Assembly: GCA_964406575.1 (NCBI GenBank)
Contig: CAYOSH010000082.1
Span: 1-5,783 of the forward strand
Source of the DNA: WTAW01 sp964406575
Lineage (GTDB): Bacteria > Acidobacteriota > Aminicenantia > Aminicenantales > Aminicenantaceae
Reading direction: 5' to 3'
Length of the DNA stretch: 5,783 nt
The notes under the pieces were generated by a model. That model worked only from the letters and a program-made list of their open reading frames with translations. It was not told where the DNA came from and ran no database searches. A program made the position numbers and the translations under genes. Positions 5,754 through 5,783 of this stretch are shown piece after piece; position 1 is the stretch's first letter; each line of letters begins with the position of its first letter.

Positions 5754-5783
5754 GGTTTAGAGGGCTCAATCAGCAATTAGTTA

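Overview
The window holds four well-supported genes. In order they are a P-type H+-ATPase of the plasma-membrane (P3A) type, a tandem-domain universal stress protein (Usp), a small multi-pass membrane protein of unknown function on the opposite strand, and an APC-superfamily amino acid permease. The permease closely resembles the archaeal proton-coupled transporter ApcT. No RNA gene, CRISPR array, insertion sequence or phage gene is visible.

Organism: a prokaryote. The genes are compact, two have purine-rich Shine-Dalgarno sites, and the ATPase and Usp reading frames overlap. Base composition looks moderate, and by eye the right half (about 3,500 onward) is more AT-rich than the ATPase. P3A pumps and ApcT-like permeases both occur in methanogenic archaea and in scattered bacteria, so gene content does not settle the domain. 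Frequent CGN arginine codons and sigma70-like promoter candidates lean towards a bacterium; this is inference.

Layout: 1-168 is a leader rich in inverted repeats, with a possible 12-13 bp long-range stem and short GGATT/AATCC hairpins. 169-2652 (+) is the H+-ATPase. 2649-3509 (+) is the Usp, starting inside the ATPase stop codon (ATGA). 3510-3583 is a short convergent gap without a convincing terminator. 3584-3973 (-) is the 129-residue membrane protein, with a near-perfect ribosome binding site. 3974-4278 is a divergent intergenic region with a 14-base direct repeat exactly 100 bp apart, an inverted pair of CATTTGACT, and a promoter candidate for the permease. 4279-5568 (+) is the permease. 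5569-5783 holds only a doubtful 38-codon ORF and a perfect 7-bp hairpin.

How the parts may work together: the pump would spend ATP to export protons, and the permease, which keeps the lysine equivalent to the proton-coupling lysine of ApcT, would spend that gradient to import amino acids. The Usp is translationally tied to the pump. Because the pump lacks the long C-terminal autoinhibitory domain of plant and fungal homologues, the Usp is a candidate regulator in trans. The link between the two transport genes and the small membrane protein rests on adjacency alone.
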